A DNA stretch of 64,000 bases from Mesorhizobium carmichaelinearum (GTDB lineage Bacteria > Pseudomonadota > Alphaproteobacteria > Rhizobiales > Rhizobiaceae), in the NCBI RefSeq assembly GCF_900199455.1, contig NZ_FZQR01000011.1, positions 124,001 through 188,000 on the forward strand. Direction: 5' to 3'. Both the position numbers and the translations under genes were made by a program. The notes under the pieces are model-generated. The model was not told the DNA's origin. It saw only the letters and a list, made by a program, of their open reading frames with translations, and made no database searches. Positions 42,526 to 50,787 of the stretch are shown here, piece after piece (the stretch's first letter is position 1; each line of letters opens with the position of its first letter).

Positions 42526-43620
42526 ATGAGCAAGCGCGAAACTGGCCAGAACAAAACGGGCAAGCGCAGGAACGGGCTCACCTATGCCGAGGCCGGCGTC
42601 GATATCGATGCCGGCAATCTCATGGTTGAGAAGATCAAGCCGCTGGTGCGTGCCACGCGCCGGCCGGGTGCCGATGGTGAGATTGGTGGTTTCGGCGGCC
42701 TGTTCGACCTCAAGGCTGCCGGCTTCACCGATCCCGTGCTGGTCGCTGCCAATGACGGTGTCGGCACCAAGCTCAAGATCGCCATCGATGCCGGCAAGCA
42801 CGACACGATCGGCATCGACCTCGTCGCCATGTGCGTCAACGACATCGTCGTGCAGGGCGCCGAACCGCTGTTCTTCCTCGACTATTTCGCCACCGGCAAG
42901 CTCGACCCCGACCAGGGCGCTGCAATCGTCAGCGGCATTGCCGAAGGCTGCCGCCAGGCCGGCTGCGCGCTGATCGGCGGCGAGACGGCGGAAATGCCGG
43001 GCATGTATCACGGCAAGGATTATGACCTCGCCGGCTTTGCCGTGGGTGCCGCAGAACGCGGCCAGCTTTTGCCCACGGACGACATCGTCGAAGGCGACGT
43101 GCTTTTGGGTCTCGCTTCCTCGGGCCTGCATTCGAACGGTTTTTCGCTGGTGCGCCGCATCGTCGCCGCAAGCGGCCTTTCGTGGAGCGATCCGGCGCCG
43201 TTCAACGACGACGCGACACTGGCCGAGGCGCTGCTCGAACCGACCCGCATCTACGTCAAGTCGATCCTCAAGGCCATTCGCAACACGCATGGCATCAAGG
43301 CGCTGGCGCACATCACCGGCGGCGGTTTTCCCGAAAACATTCCGCGCGTGCTGCCCAAGGATTTTTCGGCCGAACTCGATCTCGAAGCCATCGACGTACC
43401 GGCGGTGTTCTCGTGGCTGTCCAAGACCGGCGGTGTGGCGCCCGAAGAGATGATGCGCACCTTCAATTGCGGCATCGGCATGATCCTGGCGGTTGCCTCC
43501 GGCCAGGCGGCGCAGGTCGCCGCCGTGCTGCAGGAAGCCGGCGAGACGGTAACGCCGATCGGCCGTATCGTGCCGCGACGCGACGCCGGCGTCATCTATC
43601 GGGGTTCGATCGGCCTATGA
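42526..43620 (+). CDS. purM: Phosphoribosylformylglycinamidine cyclo-ligase
   Basis: 364-aa PurM, fifth step of de novo purine synthesis (FGAM to AIR, using ATP). Family features: LTYAEAGVDIDAGNLMVE, the conserved GGFGGLFDL and ANDGVGTKLKIA loops, MCVNDIVVQGAEPLFFLDYFATG, and ALIGGETAEMPGMY. The ATG at 42526 starts the conserved region; the longer frame from 42373 is not conserved. Its stop overlaps the purN start (ATGA). The 216 bp upstream, divergent from the pgsA-like gene, should hold the promoter; no PurR or riboswitch element is recognised. Confidence 0.97.
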   Translation: MSKRETGQNKTGKRRNGLTYAEAGVDIDAGNLMVEKIKPLVRATRRPGADGEIGGFGGLFDLKAAGFTDPVLVAANDGVGTKLKIAIDAGKHDTIGIDLVAMCVNDIVVQGAEPLFFLDYFATGKLDPDQGAAIVSGIAEGCRQAGCALIGGETAEMPGMYHGKDYDLAGFAVGAAERGQLLPTDDIVEGDVLLGLASSGLHSNGFSLVRRIVAASGLSWSDPAPFNDDATLAEALLEPTRIYVKSILKAIRNTHGIKALAHITGGGFPENIPRVLPKDFSAELDLEAIDVPAVFSWLSKTGGVAPEEMMRTFNCGIGMILAVASGQAAQVAAVLQEAGETVTPIGRIVPRRDAGVIYRGSIGL

Positions 43621-44324
43621 GCAGAAAACGCACGGTCGTCCTGATCTCGGGCCGCGGTTCCAACATGACCGCGCTGATCGCGGCGGCCAGCGACCCGGCC
43701 TTCCCGGCCGAGATCGTCGGCGTCATTTCCGACAAGGCCGACGCCGCAGGCCTCGGCGTCGCCAAGGCGCGTGGCATCGCCACGCAGGTCATTGCCCGTG
43801 CCGACCATGGCAGCAAGCAGGCGCATGACGCGGCGATCGACGCCGCACTCACGGCCTTCAACGCCGAGATCGTGGCGCTGGCCGGCTACATGCGTATCCT
43901 GTCTTCCGGCTTCGTCCAGAAATGGCACGGCCGGATGATCAACATCCACCCTGCCCTGCTGCCGGCATTCAAGGGCCTCGACACCCATGCGCGCGCGCTG
44001 GCCGCCGGCATGCGCATCCATGGCTGCACCGTGCATTTCGTCACGGCCGAGATGGATGACGGGCCGATCATCGCGCAAGCGGCCGTGCCGGTGATGGTCG
44101 GCGACAATGCCGATACACTGGCTGCTCGAGTACTGAAGGCCGAGCACCGGCTCTATCCGCTGGCGCTGGGGCTGGTTGCCGAAGGCAAGGCACGCATGCA
44201 GGCCGGGCGCACGGTGCTTGCCCACTTCGCCGACGACGCCGACAATGGCACCTCGGTGGTGATGGCGCCCGATCCGCTGCGCGAGGAAGCCGACCTGGAG
44301 CATCTGGCGCGGATCACGCCGTAA
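43617..44324 (+). CDS. purN: Phosphoribosylglycinamide formyltransferase
   Basis: 235-aa PurN, folate-dependent formyl transfer in purine synthesis. Catalytic residues are Asn109 and His111 (INIHPALLPAFKG) and Asp147 (AEMDDGPIIAQ). The N-terminal phosphate loop is SGRGSNMTAL. Coupled to purM by a 4-bp overlap; the C-terminal 30 residues (HFADDADNGTS and on) are an extension seen in rhizobial members. Confidence 0.97.
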   Translation: MSRKRTVVLISGRGSNMTALIAAASDPAFPAEIVGVISDKADAAGLGVAKARGIATQVIARADHGSKQAHDAAIDAALTAFNAEIVALAGYMRILSSGFVQKWHGRMINIHPALLPAFKGLDTHARALAAGMRIHGCTVHFVTAEMDDGPIIAQAAVPVMVGDNADTLAARVLKAEHRLYPLALGLVAEGKARMQAGRTVLAHFADDADNGTSVVMAPDPLREEADLEHLARITP

Positions 44325-44348
44325 GAGACCTAGATCGGGGATGACAGC

Positions 44349-44528
44349 ATGGCGCATAGCCTGGGTCCGCCAAATCAGACTCCGCGTCAGCCTGAGACCG
44401 AACGGCTGCGCAAAGCTTGGCTGGAAGGACTTGAAAGCGGCCCATTCGATCCCTTCGACATTGAGGCGATCAAACAAAAGGCCCGCACTCGTCTGAACAG
44501 TTTCCTTGGTCCCGACCAATGCCGATGA
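44349..44528 (+). CDS. Orphan ParD-like antitoxin fragment
   Basis: 59-aa frame: after a short Pro/Gln-rich start come RLRKAWLEGLESGPFDPFD and IEAIKQKARTRL, which resemble the C-terminal toxin-binding part of ParD-type antitoxins (ParD about 80 aa). The N-terminal ribbon-helix-helix is missing and no ParE toxin is adjacent, so it is a remnant or a stand-alone small protein. GGGG lies 8-9 nt before the ATG. It overlaps the phosphatase start by 10 bp and may be translated with it. Confidence 0.5.
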   Translation: MAHSLGPPNQTPRQPETERLRKAWLEGLESGPFDPFDIEAIKQKARTRLNSFLGPDQCR

Positions 44529-45034
44529 GACAGCTGCTTCTCCTACGCCACGCCAAATCGAGCTGGGACGATACTGCTCTCGATGATTTCGACCGGCCGC
44601 TCGCGCAACGCGGATTGAACGCGGCCCGATTGATCGGGCGGGAGCTTGCGGCGCGCGATTGGCTGCCGGATCAGGTGCTGGTGTCGTCGGCGCTGCGCAC
44701 CCGCGACACCTGGCGGCTGGTCGCCGCAGAACTGCCGATGCATCCCCGGGTCGCGTTTGTCGATGCGCTCTACGACGCTTCGGCGGCGGATATTCTGAGC
44801 CAGATTCACAAAGTCGAGCCGTCGAGCGCTTGCTTGGCGGTGGTCGGCCATAATCCGGGCCTGGAGGATCTGGCGAAACAGCTTGCCGGGTCAGGCTCGG
44901 AGACCAAAACTCGCAAGAGGCTCGAGGAAAAGTTTCCGACCGCAGCCCTCGCGCGCTTCGTCTTCGATGGCGACTGGTCTGGCCTTTCGTCCGGGCGGCT
45001 GACGCATTGCCTGCGGCCTAAGGACTTGAGCTAG
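44519..45034 (+). CDS. SixA-like histidine phosphatase
   Basis: 171-aa histidine-phosphatase superfamily protein. The catalytic RHAKSSW motif is at 10-16 and the second catalytic His in VVGHNPGLEDLA; the short single-domain form matches the SixA-type branch, which removes phosphate from phosphohistidine proteins. Substrate is unknown here. ATG at 44519 or 44525. Confidence 0.87.
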   Translation: MPMRQLLLLRHAKSSWDDTALDDFDRPLAQRGLNAARLIGRELAARDWLPDQVLVSSALRTRDTWRLVAAELPMHPRVAFVDALYDASAADILSQIHKVEPSSACLAVVGHNPGLEDLAKQLAGSGSETKTRKRLEEKFPTAALARFVFDGDWSGLSSGRLTHCLRPKDLS

Positions 45035-45088
45035 AAGTCCAATGCCGGGCAGCGGCAGGCCGAGCCCGCCGCACGCCCGCTGGAAACG

Positions 45089-45328
45089 TTAGTTCCCCCA
45101 AATACCCTGGCCGGGTTCCGGCCAGTCGGTGCTGGTCTTCATCCTGGTATCGGCTGCCTTGTGCCCGGCCATGTTCATGTTCTTGACCGCGCCGGTGACG
45201 GCGTGATCGACGCCGGCGACCGAAGCAACCGGCTGGCTGGTATTGTCGGTGCCATAATGGTCACTGCCGGCGAAGGCGCCGCCGGTTGCAAGCAGGATAG
45301 CGGCGATAGCGATAGCGATCTTGTTCAT
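45089..45328 (-). CDS. DUF680-family small exported protein (copy 1)
   Basis: 79-aa protein with a signal peptide (MNKIAIAIAAILLATGGAFA) and a short mature part with SDHYGTDNTSQP near its start and a terminal PEPGQGIWGN. The two neighbours at 45547 and 46246 share both motifs. DUF680 is, as I recall, a family described essentially from Mesorhizobium. Function unknown. It is the most divergent of the three and its upstream sequence keeps only a core of the shared promoter region. Confidence 0.82.
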   Translation of the reverse strand: MNKIAIAIAAILLATGGAFAGSDHYGTDNTSQPVASVAGVDHAVTGAVKNMNMAGHKAADTRMKTSTDWPEPGQGIWGN

Positions 45329-45482
45329 TTCAATCTCCTGGTTCTTCCGTTTGGCGGCGTCTTGGGAGGACGGTTCCGCTGAGGATAAGACCCGAGGCCA
45401 TCCGGTTTTATTCCTGGAGGTGGAAGCCTTTTCTGCCGGTTGCGGAGACCAGCCAGTCAAATCGATGCATATCATGTTGCTC

Positions 45483-45518
45483 AAAAAACAAGGGCGGCGG
45501 GCCAAGCCCACCGCCCTT
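45483..45518 (-). terminator. Rho-independent terminator of DUF680 copy 2
   Basis: Stem AAGGGCGGCGGGC / GCCCACCGCCCTT (one G-U pair on the minus strand) with a 3-nt loop, followed on the minus strand by TTTTTT. Nearly identical to the element at 46185. Confidence 0.85.
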
Positions 45519-45546
45519 TGTCATCGAGGCCTGCTTGAGCGCTGGC

Positions 45547-45780
45547 TTAGTTGCCCCAGATGCCCTGGCCGGATTCCGGCTGGACCGAATCGGGCGTCAG
45601 CTTGAAGCCGTGGTGCTCGACCGGCTTGCGGGTCGAAGCCGTGTAGCTGTGGTCGATATTGCTCGTATGCGTGGTCACGGCTGGCTGGTTGACGTTGTCC
45701 GAGCCATAGTGGTCGCTGCTGGCGAAGGCGCTGCCGGTGGCAACGAGGATGGCAGCAGCGGTAAGTGCGATCTTGGTCAT
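45547..45780 (-). CDS. DUF680-family small exported protein (copy 2)
   Basis: 77-aa protein: signal peptide MTKIALTAAAILVATGSAFA, then SDHYGSDNVNQP, a variable Thr/His-rich middle and the terminal PESGQGIWGN. Closely related to copy 3, from which it differs at a few positions in the first 34 residues, while the middles differ strongly. Promoter region and terminator are duplicated with it. Function unknown; likely periplasmic or secreted. Confidence 0.87.
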   Translation of the reverse strand: MTKIALTAAAILVATGSAFASSDHYGSDNVNQPAVTTHTSNIDHSYTASTRKPVEHHGFKLTPDSVQPESGQGIWGN

Positions 45781-45854
45781 TTTAAGTACTCCAGTATTTC
45801 TCTGTTCAGTCCGTCTAGTGGCGTGCCCTTGGGAGGAATTTCGCGTCGCTCGGA
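45781..45854 (-). repeat. Duplicated DUF680 upstream region (copy 2)
   Basis: 74 bp directly upstream of copy 2, identical at 69 of 74 positions (no gaps) to 46474-46547. It contains GGAATTTCGCGTCGCTCGGA on the plus strand and the ribosome-binding segment. Confidence 0.8.
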
Positions 45855-46182
45855 CAGGTTGGAAGTGGGTTTTTCGTTCGTCGACTTCCAATCACGAAGA
45901 TGTTCCATCACGCGCCGAATTCAGACCTTGAACTTCGGCCAGAAGGTCAGGCAAAAAGCTATTTATTTATTAATATCATACGGTTATATGGAAACGCCCA
46001 TCGGACGATGCGGCGATTCACCCAGCCGGCATCCATCATCCGCTCACGGTCCGTCAACATAACTTGAACCGACCGGTTCGATTTCCGATCAGCACACCCG
46101 CGTGAAACACCTGGGCGAACTACGTCGTTCGATGTGCCAGGCGGTAAGTTGCAAACCCGACCGGCTGACATCTGTCACTGTG
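45855..46182. other. Intergenic region between DUF680 copies 2 and 3
   Basis: No gene supported. AT-rich for this genome around 45955-45985. The right end precedes the terminator of copy 3. Confidence 0.5.
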
Positions 46183-46184
46183 CA

Positions 46185-46220
46185 CAAAAACAAGAGCGGC
46201 GGGCCAAGCCCACCGCTCTT
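46185..46220 (-). terminator. Rho-independent terminator of DUF680 copy 3
   Basis: Stem AAGAGCGGCGGGC / GCCCACCGCTCTT followed on the minus strand by TTTTT. Compared with the terminator at 45483 the third stem pair has changed from G-C to A-T on both sides, a compensatory change that confirms the stem. Confidence 0.85.
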
Positions 46221-46245
46221 TGTCGTCTTCCGGGGATTGAAGGAA

Positions 46246-46473
46246 TTAACGGCCCCAGATGCCCTGGCCCGACTGAGCCGGTACGTTGGCATTGGCGTCG
46301 CCCTGTGCCTTTACAGACTTCGCGATCGAACCGGTATGCGTGGTGTCGACGTTGGCGGACGACTGGCCGGCAACCGGCTGGTTGACATTGCTGGAACCGT
46401 AGTTATCGCTGCCGGCAAAAGCGGTGCCGGTGGCAACAAGGATGGCGGCGGCGGTGAGAGCGATCTTGGTCAT
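46246..46473 (-). CDS. DUF680-family small exported protein (copy 3)
   Basis: 75-aa protein: signal peptide MTKIALTAAAILVATGTAFA, SDNYGSSNVNQPV, a variable Ser/Thr/Ala-rich middle and the terminal QSGQGIWGR. Whole-unit duplicate of copy 2 (upstream region, gene and terminator). Divergent from the two-component system 480 bp away. Function unknown. Confidence 0.87.
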   Translation of the reverse strand: MTKIALTAAAILVATGTAFAGSDNYGSSNVNQPVAGQSSANVDTTHTGSIAKSVKAQGDANANVPAQSGQGIWGR

Positions 46474-46547
46474 TTTAAGTACTCCAGTAATTGTCTTTTC
46501 TGTCCGTCTGGTGGCGTGCCCTTGGGAGGAATTTCGCGTCGCTCGGA
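46474..46547 (-). repeat. Duplicated DUF680 upstream region (copy 3)
   Basis: Counterpart of 45781-45854: same length, 69 of 74 identical. The conservation extends well beyond what a ribosome-binding site needs, so promoter or operator function is likely. Confidence 0.8.
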
Positions 46548-46952
46548 TCACCCCGAAGTAGGGAATGCTTTTTGGGATTTCCACCCGCGTCGGCTTTGGA
46601 GAATTTGCTTATATTATAGACAATGCATGCTGCATCGCAGCAATCTCGATACGATTTATGAAGCAATTTCAGCCTATTAAGATCATCGCCTCCAACGAAA
46701 CCGGCGTGCTTTTGGAGGCCATTGTTCACTGTTTGCGATACAATCTGTCGATCAGAACCGAACCGTTCGGTTCGATTTATAGGGAAAATTGGCCGATCTG
46801 AACCTGTAAGGATCTGCTCTTGCAGCTAGCCAAGATCGCATTTGTCTTGCGTTGGGATCGATACTGTCGCTCATTCAACAGAGATCAGGGGTGCCGCGGC
46901 CGATCAAGCCCAAGGCGATCCGCTGGGAAATGGGATCCGGACTGCCATAGAT
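46548..46952. other. AT-rich gap between DUF680 copy 3 and the response regulator
   Basis: 405 bp, strikingly AT-rich between about 46600 and 46830. A 78-codon plus-strand frame at 46565 has no signal, family or ribosome-binding site and is not called. Probably holds the promoter of the two-component system. Confidence 0.5.
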
Positions 46953-47621
46953 ATGCGACTGCTGCTTGTTGAGGACAATCACGAACTGGCCGACTGGTTG
47001 GGCAAGACCTTGCGCCAGGCAAATTATGTCGTCGACATCGTCCATGACGGCGAGGATGTCGAGCATGCGTTGGCGGCGGGCGACCACGCGCTTGTCATCC
47101 TCGATCTGGCGCTGCCGCGCATGAGCGGCCTGGAGGTGCTGCGCATGCTGCGCGCGCGCGGTAACCGGGTGCCGGTGATCGTGCTGACCGCCAATGCCAG
47201 CCTCGACGGTCGGGTCAAGGGCCTTAATGAAGGCGCCGACGACTATCTGGCCAAGCCATTCCAGATCGAGGAGCTCGAGGCCCGTATCCGGGCGCAGCTG
47301 CGACGCGCCAATGACCGCACCGCACCTGTCGTTGCCTGCGGCGACCTCGTCTTCGACACCAACACAAGGCTGTTTTCGCTCGCCGGTGAGACGCTGGCAT
47401 TGACGCCGCGCGAACATGCGGTGCTGGAGCAATTGATGGTCAAGGCCGGACGCACGGTGAGCAAGGCGGCGCTTTCGGCGGCGATCTACGACTTCGAGAC
47501 CGACGCCGATCCCAGCGCCATCGAGATCTATGTGCACCGTGTGCGCAAGAAGCTCGAGGGGTCGCGGGTCCAGATCGCCACCTTGCGTGGCCTCGGCTAT
47601 CTCTTGCGCCATGAGGATTAA
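46953..47621 (+). CDS. OmpR-family response regulator (TctD-like)
   Basis: 222-aa response regulator: receiver domain with phospho-acceptor Asp51 (VILDLALPRMSG), conserved Lys in DDYLAKPF, and a C-terminal winged-helix DNA-binding domain (LTPREHAVLEQLM, then IEIYVHRVRKKLEG). The opening MRLLLVEDNHELADWLGKTL is typical of TctD/QseB-like regulators. Starts at the ATG 46953; the longer frame upstream is non-coding. Overlaps the sensor kinase gene by 11 bp. Confidence 0.92.
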   Translation: MRLLLVEDNHELADWLGKTLRQANYVVDIVHDGEDVEHALAAGDHALVILDLALPRMSGLEVLRMLRARGNRVPVIVLTANASLDGRVKGLNEGADDYLAKPFQIEELEARIRAQLRRANDRTAPVVACGDLVFDTNTRLFSLAGETLALTPREHAVLEQLMVKAGRTVSKAALSAAIYDFETDADPSAIEIYVHRVRKKLEGSRVQIATLRGLGYLLRHED

Positions 47622-48969
47622 CAGTCTCCGCTTGCAACTGCTGGCTTGGGTGATCTTGCCGCTCGTTGGGCTCGTCACCATCAATCTGTGGACTAGCCAC
47701 CGCAACGCGCTGGCGACCGCGGATCTCGTCACCGATCGCATGCTGATGGGTTCGGCGCGGGCTATTGCCGAACGTGTCGCCGTGACTGACGGCGTGCTCG
47801 ACGCCACGATACCGCCGGCGGCGCTCGAGATGTTCGACACCGGCGACCGCGACAGCGTCTACTACCATGTCAAGGCCCGTGGAGGGCGGCTGCTGACCGG
47901 CTATCCCGACCTGCCGGAGGCGGTGAAGTATCCCGGCACCGAGGCAAGCTATCGGGACCATCTGCTGAGATTGCTTACTTACAGCCATACGGTGGTCGGC
48001 GCCGGAGACGACTCGCCGATATCAGTTACCGTTGGCGTCACTCTTGCCGGACACGATGCCATGGTCCGGCGTCTCTGGTTTGGCGCCTTTGCCCAGCAGC
48101 TGGCACTGGTGGCGATTGCCGGCTTGTTCGTTCTGCTCGGCCTGCATCGTGGCCTTGCGCCGTTGATCCGGCTGCGCGACGCGGTGCGTTCGCCCAGCCG
48201 CAGCGATCTCGACCCGGTCGAGGTGCCGGGTGCGCAAAGCGAGATCCGCCCGCTGATCGATGCGCTCAACGTCTATATGGAGCGCGTGCGGGCGCAGATG
48301 TCGGCGCAGCGCCGCTTCATCGCCAATGCCGCGCACCAGTTGCGCACGCCGCTGGCGTTGCTGTCGACACAGGCAAGCTATGCACTGCGTGAAACTGTCC
48401 CCGACGCGCGCCAGGAGGCGCTGGTGGCGCTGCAGGCAAGCTCCGGCAAGCTGGCGCGGTTGGCCGAACAATTGCTCACCCTGTCACGGGCGGAACCGGG
48501 CAGCCGGCGGCCGCGCGCCGACCGCATCGACCTGACCGAAGCGGCCCGACACGTGCTGGAGGCGCAAGCGCCGCTGGCAATCAGCCGCAACATCGATCTC
48601 GGCCTTGAGGAGACTGGCCCTGTGCCCGTCATCGGCGACGGCACCATGCTGCGCGAGATGATCGTCAATCTCGTCGACAATGCGCTGCGCTACTCCTCAT
48701 CAGGTGGCAGCGTCACGGTGAGGTTGGCAGCCGTCGCTGGCGACGCCGTGCTGACGGTCTCCGACGACGGTCCAGGCATCCCTGTGGACGAAAGAGACCA
48801 TGTGTTCGAGCGCTTCTACCGCATCGCTGGTTCGACCGAGGAAGGCAGCGGGCTGGGGCTCGCCATCGTGCGCGAGGTCGTCGAAAATGCCGCCGGCCGC
48901 GTCACCCTGCGGGATGGCGCGGCCGGCGGTCTGGTGGTCGAGGTAAGGCTGCCGCTGGCAGGCAGCTGA
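47611..48969 (+). CDS. Sensor histidine kinase (TctE-like)
   Basis: 452-aa membrane sensor kinase. First membrane segment at about 9-26, a periplasmic domain to about 158, a second membrane segment at 163-180, a linker (HAMP-like), then the H-box with phospho-His242 (RFIANAAHQLRTPLALL), N-box NLVDNALRYS, and G-boxes DDGPGIP and GSGLGLAIV. The periplasmic TctE-type domain would sense a carboxylate in known relatives. No tct transporter is nearby; the DUF680 genes and the ABC operon flank it. Confidence 0.92.
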   Translation: MRINSLRLQLLAWVILPLVGLVTINLWTSHRNALATADLVTDRMLMGSARAIAERVAVTDGVLDATIPPAALEMFDTGDRDSVYYHVKARGGRLLTGYPDLPEAVKYPGTEASYRDHLLRLLTYSHTVVGAGDDSPISVTVGVTLAGHDAMVRRLWFGAFAQQLALVAIAGLFVLLGLHRGLAPLIRLRDAVRSPSRSDLDPVEVPGAQSEIRPLIDALNVYMERVRAQMSAQRRFIANAAHQLRTPLALLSTQASYALRETVPDARQEALVALQASSGKLARLAEQLLTLSRAEPGSRRPRADRIDLTEAARHVLEAQAPLAISRNIDLGLEETGPVPVIGDGTMLREMIVNLVDNALRYSSSGGSVTVRLAAVAGDAVLTVSDDGPGIPVDERDHVFERFYRIAGSTEEGSGLGLAIVREVVENAAGRVTLRDGAAGGLVVEVRLPLAGS

Positions 48970-48982
48970 ATTATGTCGCCGC

Positions 48983-49861
48983 TCACTGCGTCTCGTGCAA
49001 TGGCTGGGGGCGCCATTTTGCGAGGCGGTTCTCGACCATCGTCATCAGATATTCGGCGCCGAGCGCCACCACCATGACGATGACGATCGCGGCATACATG
49101 CCGGCGGCGTCGAAGGACCCTTTGGCGATGTTGATCAGCAGGCCGATGCCGAAGCGCGCGCCGACGAACTCGCCGACGATCGCGCCGATGATGGCAAAGC
49201 CGAAGCTGACATGCAGGCTGGCGAAGATCCAGCTCATCGCCGACGGGACGATCACCGAGCGGGTCAGTTGCCAGTTGGATGCGCCGAGGATGCGGGCATT
49301 GGCGATCATTGCCCTGTCGGCCTCCCGCACGCCCTGGAAGGCATTGTGGAAGACGACAAAGAAAACCATCACGAAGGCAAGCGCCACTTTCGAGGCGAGG
49401 CCGAGGCCGAGGATCATGATGAAGATCGGCGCCAGAACCACACGCGGAATGGAATTGATGACCTTGATGTAGATCGAGAAAATGTCGGCAGCCATCCGGT
49501 TGCGACCGAGCGCGACACCGATGATGATACCGGCGACCGAGCCGGTCGCGAAGCCGATGACCGACTCCTCCATGGTGACATAGAGATGATACCAGAGCGG
49601 CCCCTCGGACGTTCCTTCCGTCGTCCATTCATAGAGCCGCTGCGCGATCGCGCTCGGCATTGCGTAGAAGAACGGATCGATCCAGGCCTCGCGCGCGGCG
49701 ACTTCCCAAAGGCCGAGAAAGGCAACGAGGATGGCGACCCGCCAGAACATCACGGTGCGGCGGCGATGCTGCAATGCCTTTGCCGCGGCCGCTTCGATTT
49801 CGGCGTCTGATGTACCAGGCTTGAAGGCCCCTGCTCTGATGTCGATGGCGGCATCGGTCAT
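48983..49861 (-). CDS. NitT/TauT-type ABC transporter permease
   Basis: 292-aa permease of the SsuC/TauC family with about six membrane segments. The EAA loop is in GVREADRAMIANARILGASNWQLTRSVIVPSAM. Third gene of a minus-strand importer operon, 11 bp after the ATPase gene. Substrate is not evident; this family carries nitrate, taurine, sulfonates, thiamine precursors and others. Converges with the histidine kinase gene (13 bp between stops). Confidence 0.9.
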   Translation of the reverse strand: MTDAAIDIRAGAFKPGTSDAEIEAAAAKALQHRRRTVMFWRVAILVAFLGLWEVAAREAWIDPFFYAMPSAIAQRLYEWTTEGTSEGPLWYHLYVTMEESVIGFATGSVAGIIIGVALGRNRMAADIFSIYIKVINSIPRVVLAPIFIMILGLGLASKVALAFVMVFFVVFHNAFQGVREADRAMIANARILGASNWQLTRSVIVPSAMSWIFASLHVSFGFAIIGAIVGEFVGARFGIGLLINIAKGSFDAAGMYAAIVIVMVVALGAEYLMTMVENRLAKWRPQPLHETQ

Positions 49862-49872
49862 GGCTTTCCTCC

Positions 49873-50682
49873 TCAGGCTGCCGCACGCGCATAGCTGGTC
49901 TCGACCTCTTCCTTGAGGTCGGCCCAGATCGTGCGCGAGTAATTGATGAAGCTCTGCTCATAGCGGATATCGGCGACCACGCGCGGGCGCGGCAGGTCGA
50001 TCGTGTAGACCGACTTTACCGTGGCCGGCCCGGCGGTCAGGACATAGACCTTGTCTGCGAGCGCGATTGCCTCTTCGAGGTCATGCGTGACGAAGACCAC
50101 AGAAGCCTTTGCCTGCGACCACAGGCGCAGCAATTCCTCGTGCATCAGCACGCGCGTCTGCACGTCAAGCGCTGAAAACGGCTCGTCCATCAGAAGGATC
50201 TCCGGGCCGTTTATGAAGGTCTGTGCCAGCGCCACGCGCTTGCGCATGCCGCCGGAGAGCTGGTGCGGATAGTGCTGCTCGAAACGCGACAGGCCGACGC
50301 GCGCCAGCCAGTCGCGTGCCGCGGCCGTGGCATCGGCCTTGGCTCGGCCGCGAAACAGCGGGCCGGCCATCACGTTCTCGATCACGGTTCGCCAGGGGAA
50401 CAAAGCATCGCTCTGGAAGACAAAGCCGATGCGCGGGTCTATCCCCTTGACCGGCGCGCCCATGACACGAACCTCGCCGGCACTTGGGCTTGCCAATCCA
50501 GTGACCAGGTTGAGAGTGGTGGATTTACCGCAACCGGTCGGGCCGACGACGGCGACGAATTCGCCGCGCTCGACGGTCATGGTGAAATCGCGTAGCGCGG
50601 TCAGCGATTTGCCGGTGGGCGAGAGGAAGCGACGGCTGACGTTGATCAGCTCAATCGCTGGTGTGGTCTTTTCAGGGGCCAT
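49873..50682 (-). CDS. NitT/TauT-type ABC transporter ATP-binding protein
   Basis: 269-aa ATPase: Walker A GPTGCGKST, Q-loop FVFQSDALFPWRT, signature LSGGMRKR, Walker B ILLMDEPFSALD and the H-loop VTHDLEEAI. The MRKR after the signature and FPWRT are typical of the NitT/TauT class. Middle gene of the operon, preceded by a stem-loop after the binding-protein gene. Confidence 0.93.
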   Translation of the reverse strand: MAPEKTTPAIELINVSRRFLSPTGKSLTALRDFTMTVERGEFVAVVGPTGCGKSTTLNLVTGLASPSAGEVRVMGAPVKGIDPRIGFVFQSDALFPWRTVIENVMAGPLFRGRAKADATAAARDWLARVGLSRFEQHYPHQLSGGMRKRVALAQTFINGPEILLMDEPFSALDVQTRVLMHEELLRLWSQAKASVVFVTHDLEEAIALADKVYVLTAGPATVKSVYTIDLPRPRVVADIRYEQSFINYSRTIWADLKEEVETSYARAAA

Positions 50683-50750
50683 GATGAAACTCCGGTTCGA
50701 GCGAACGCCCGCCGTCGGCCAGAGCCGCCGGACGTTAAGAAACTGACGAT

Positions 50751-50780
50751 TGCCGGCGCGATGCCTTCATCGCGCCGGCA
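50751..50780 (-). promoter_or_regulatory. Stem-loop after the NitT/TauT binding-protein gene
   Basis: A 13-bp perfect stem (TGCCGGCGCGATG / CATCGCGCCGGCA) with a 4-nt loop, 7 nt past the stop. No T-run, so a partial block or RNA-stability element is likelier than full termination. Confidence 0.7.
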
Positions 50781-50787
50781 CGGTCTG

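Noticed and set aside
46565..46801. 78-codon frame in the AT-rich gap before the response regulator
   Set aside because: No ribosome-binding site, no signal or domain; composition follows the local AT-rich DNA.
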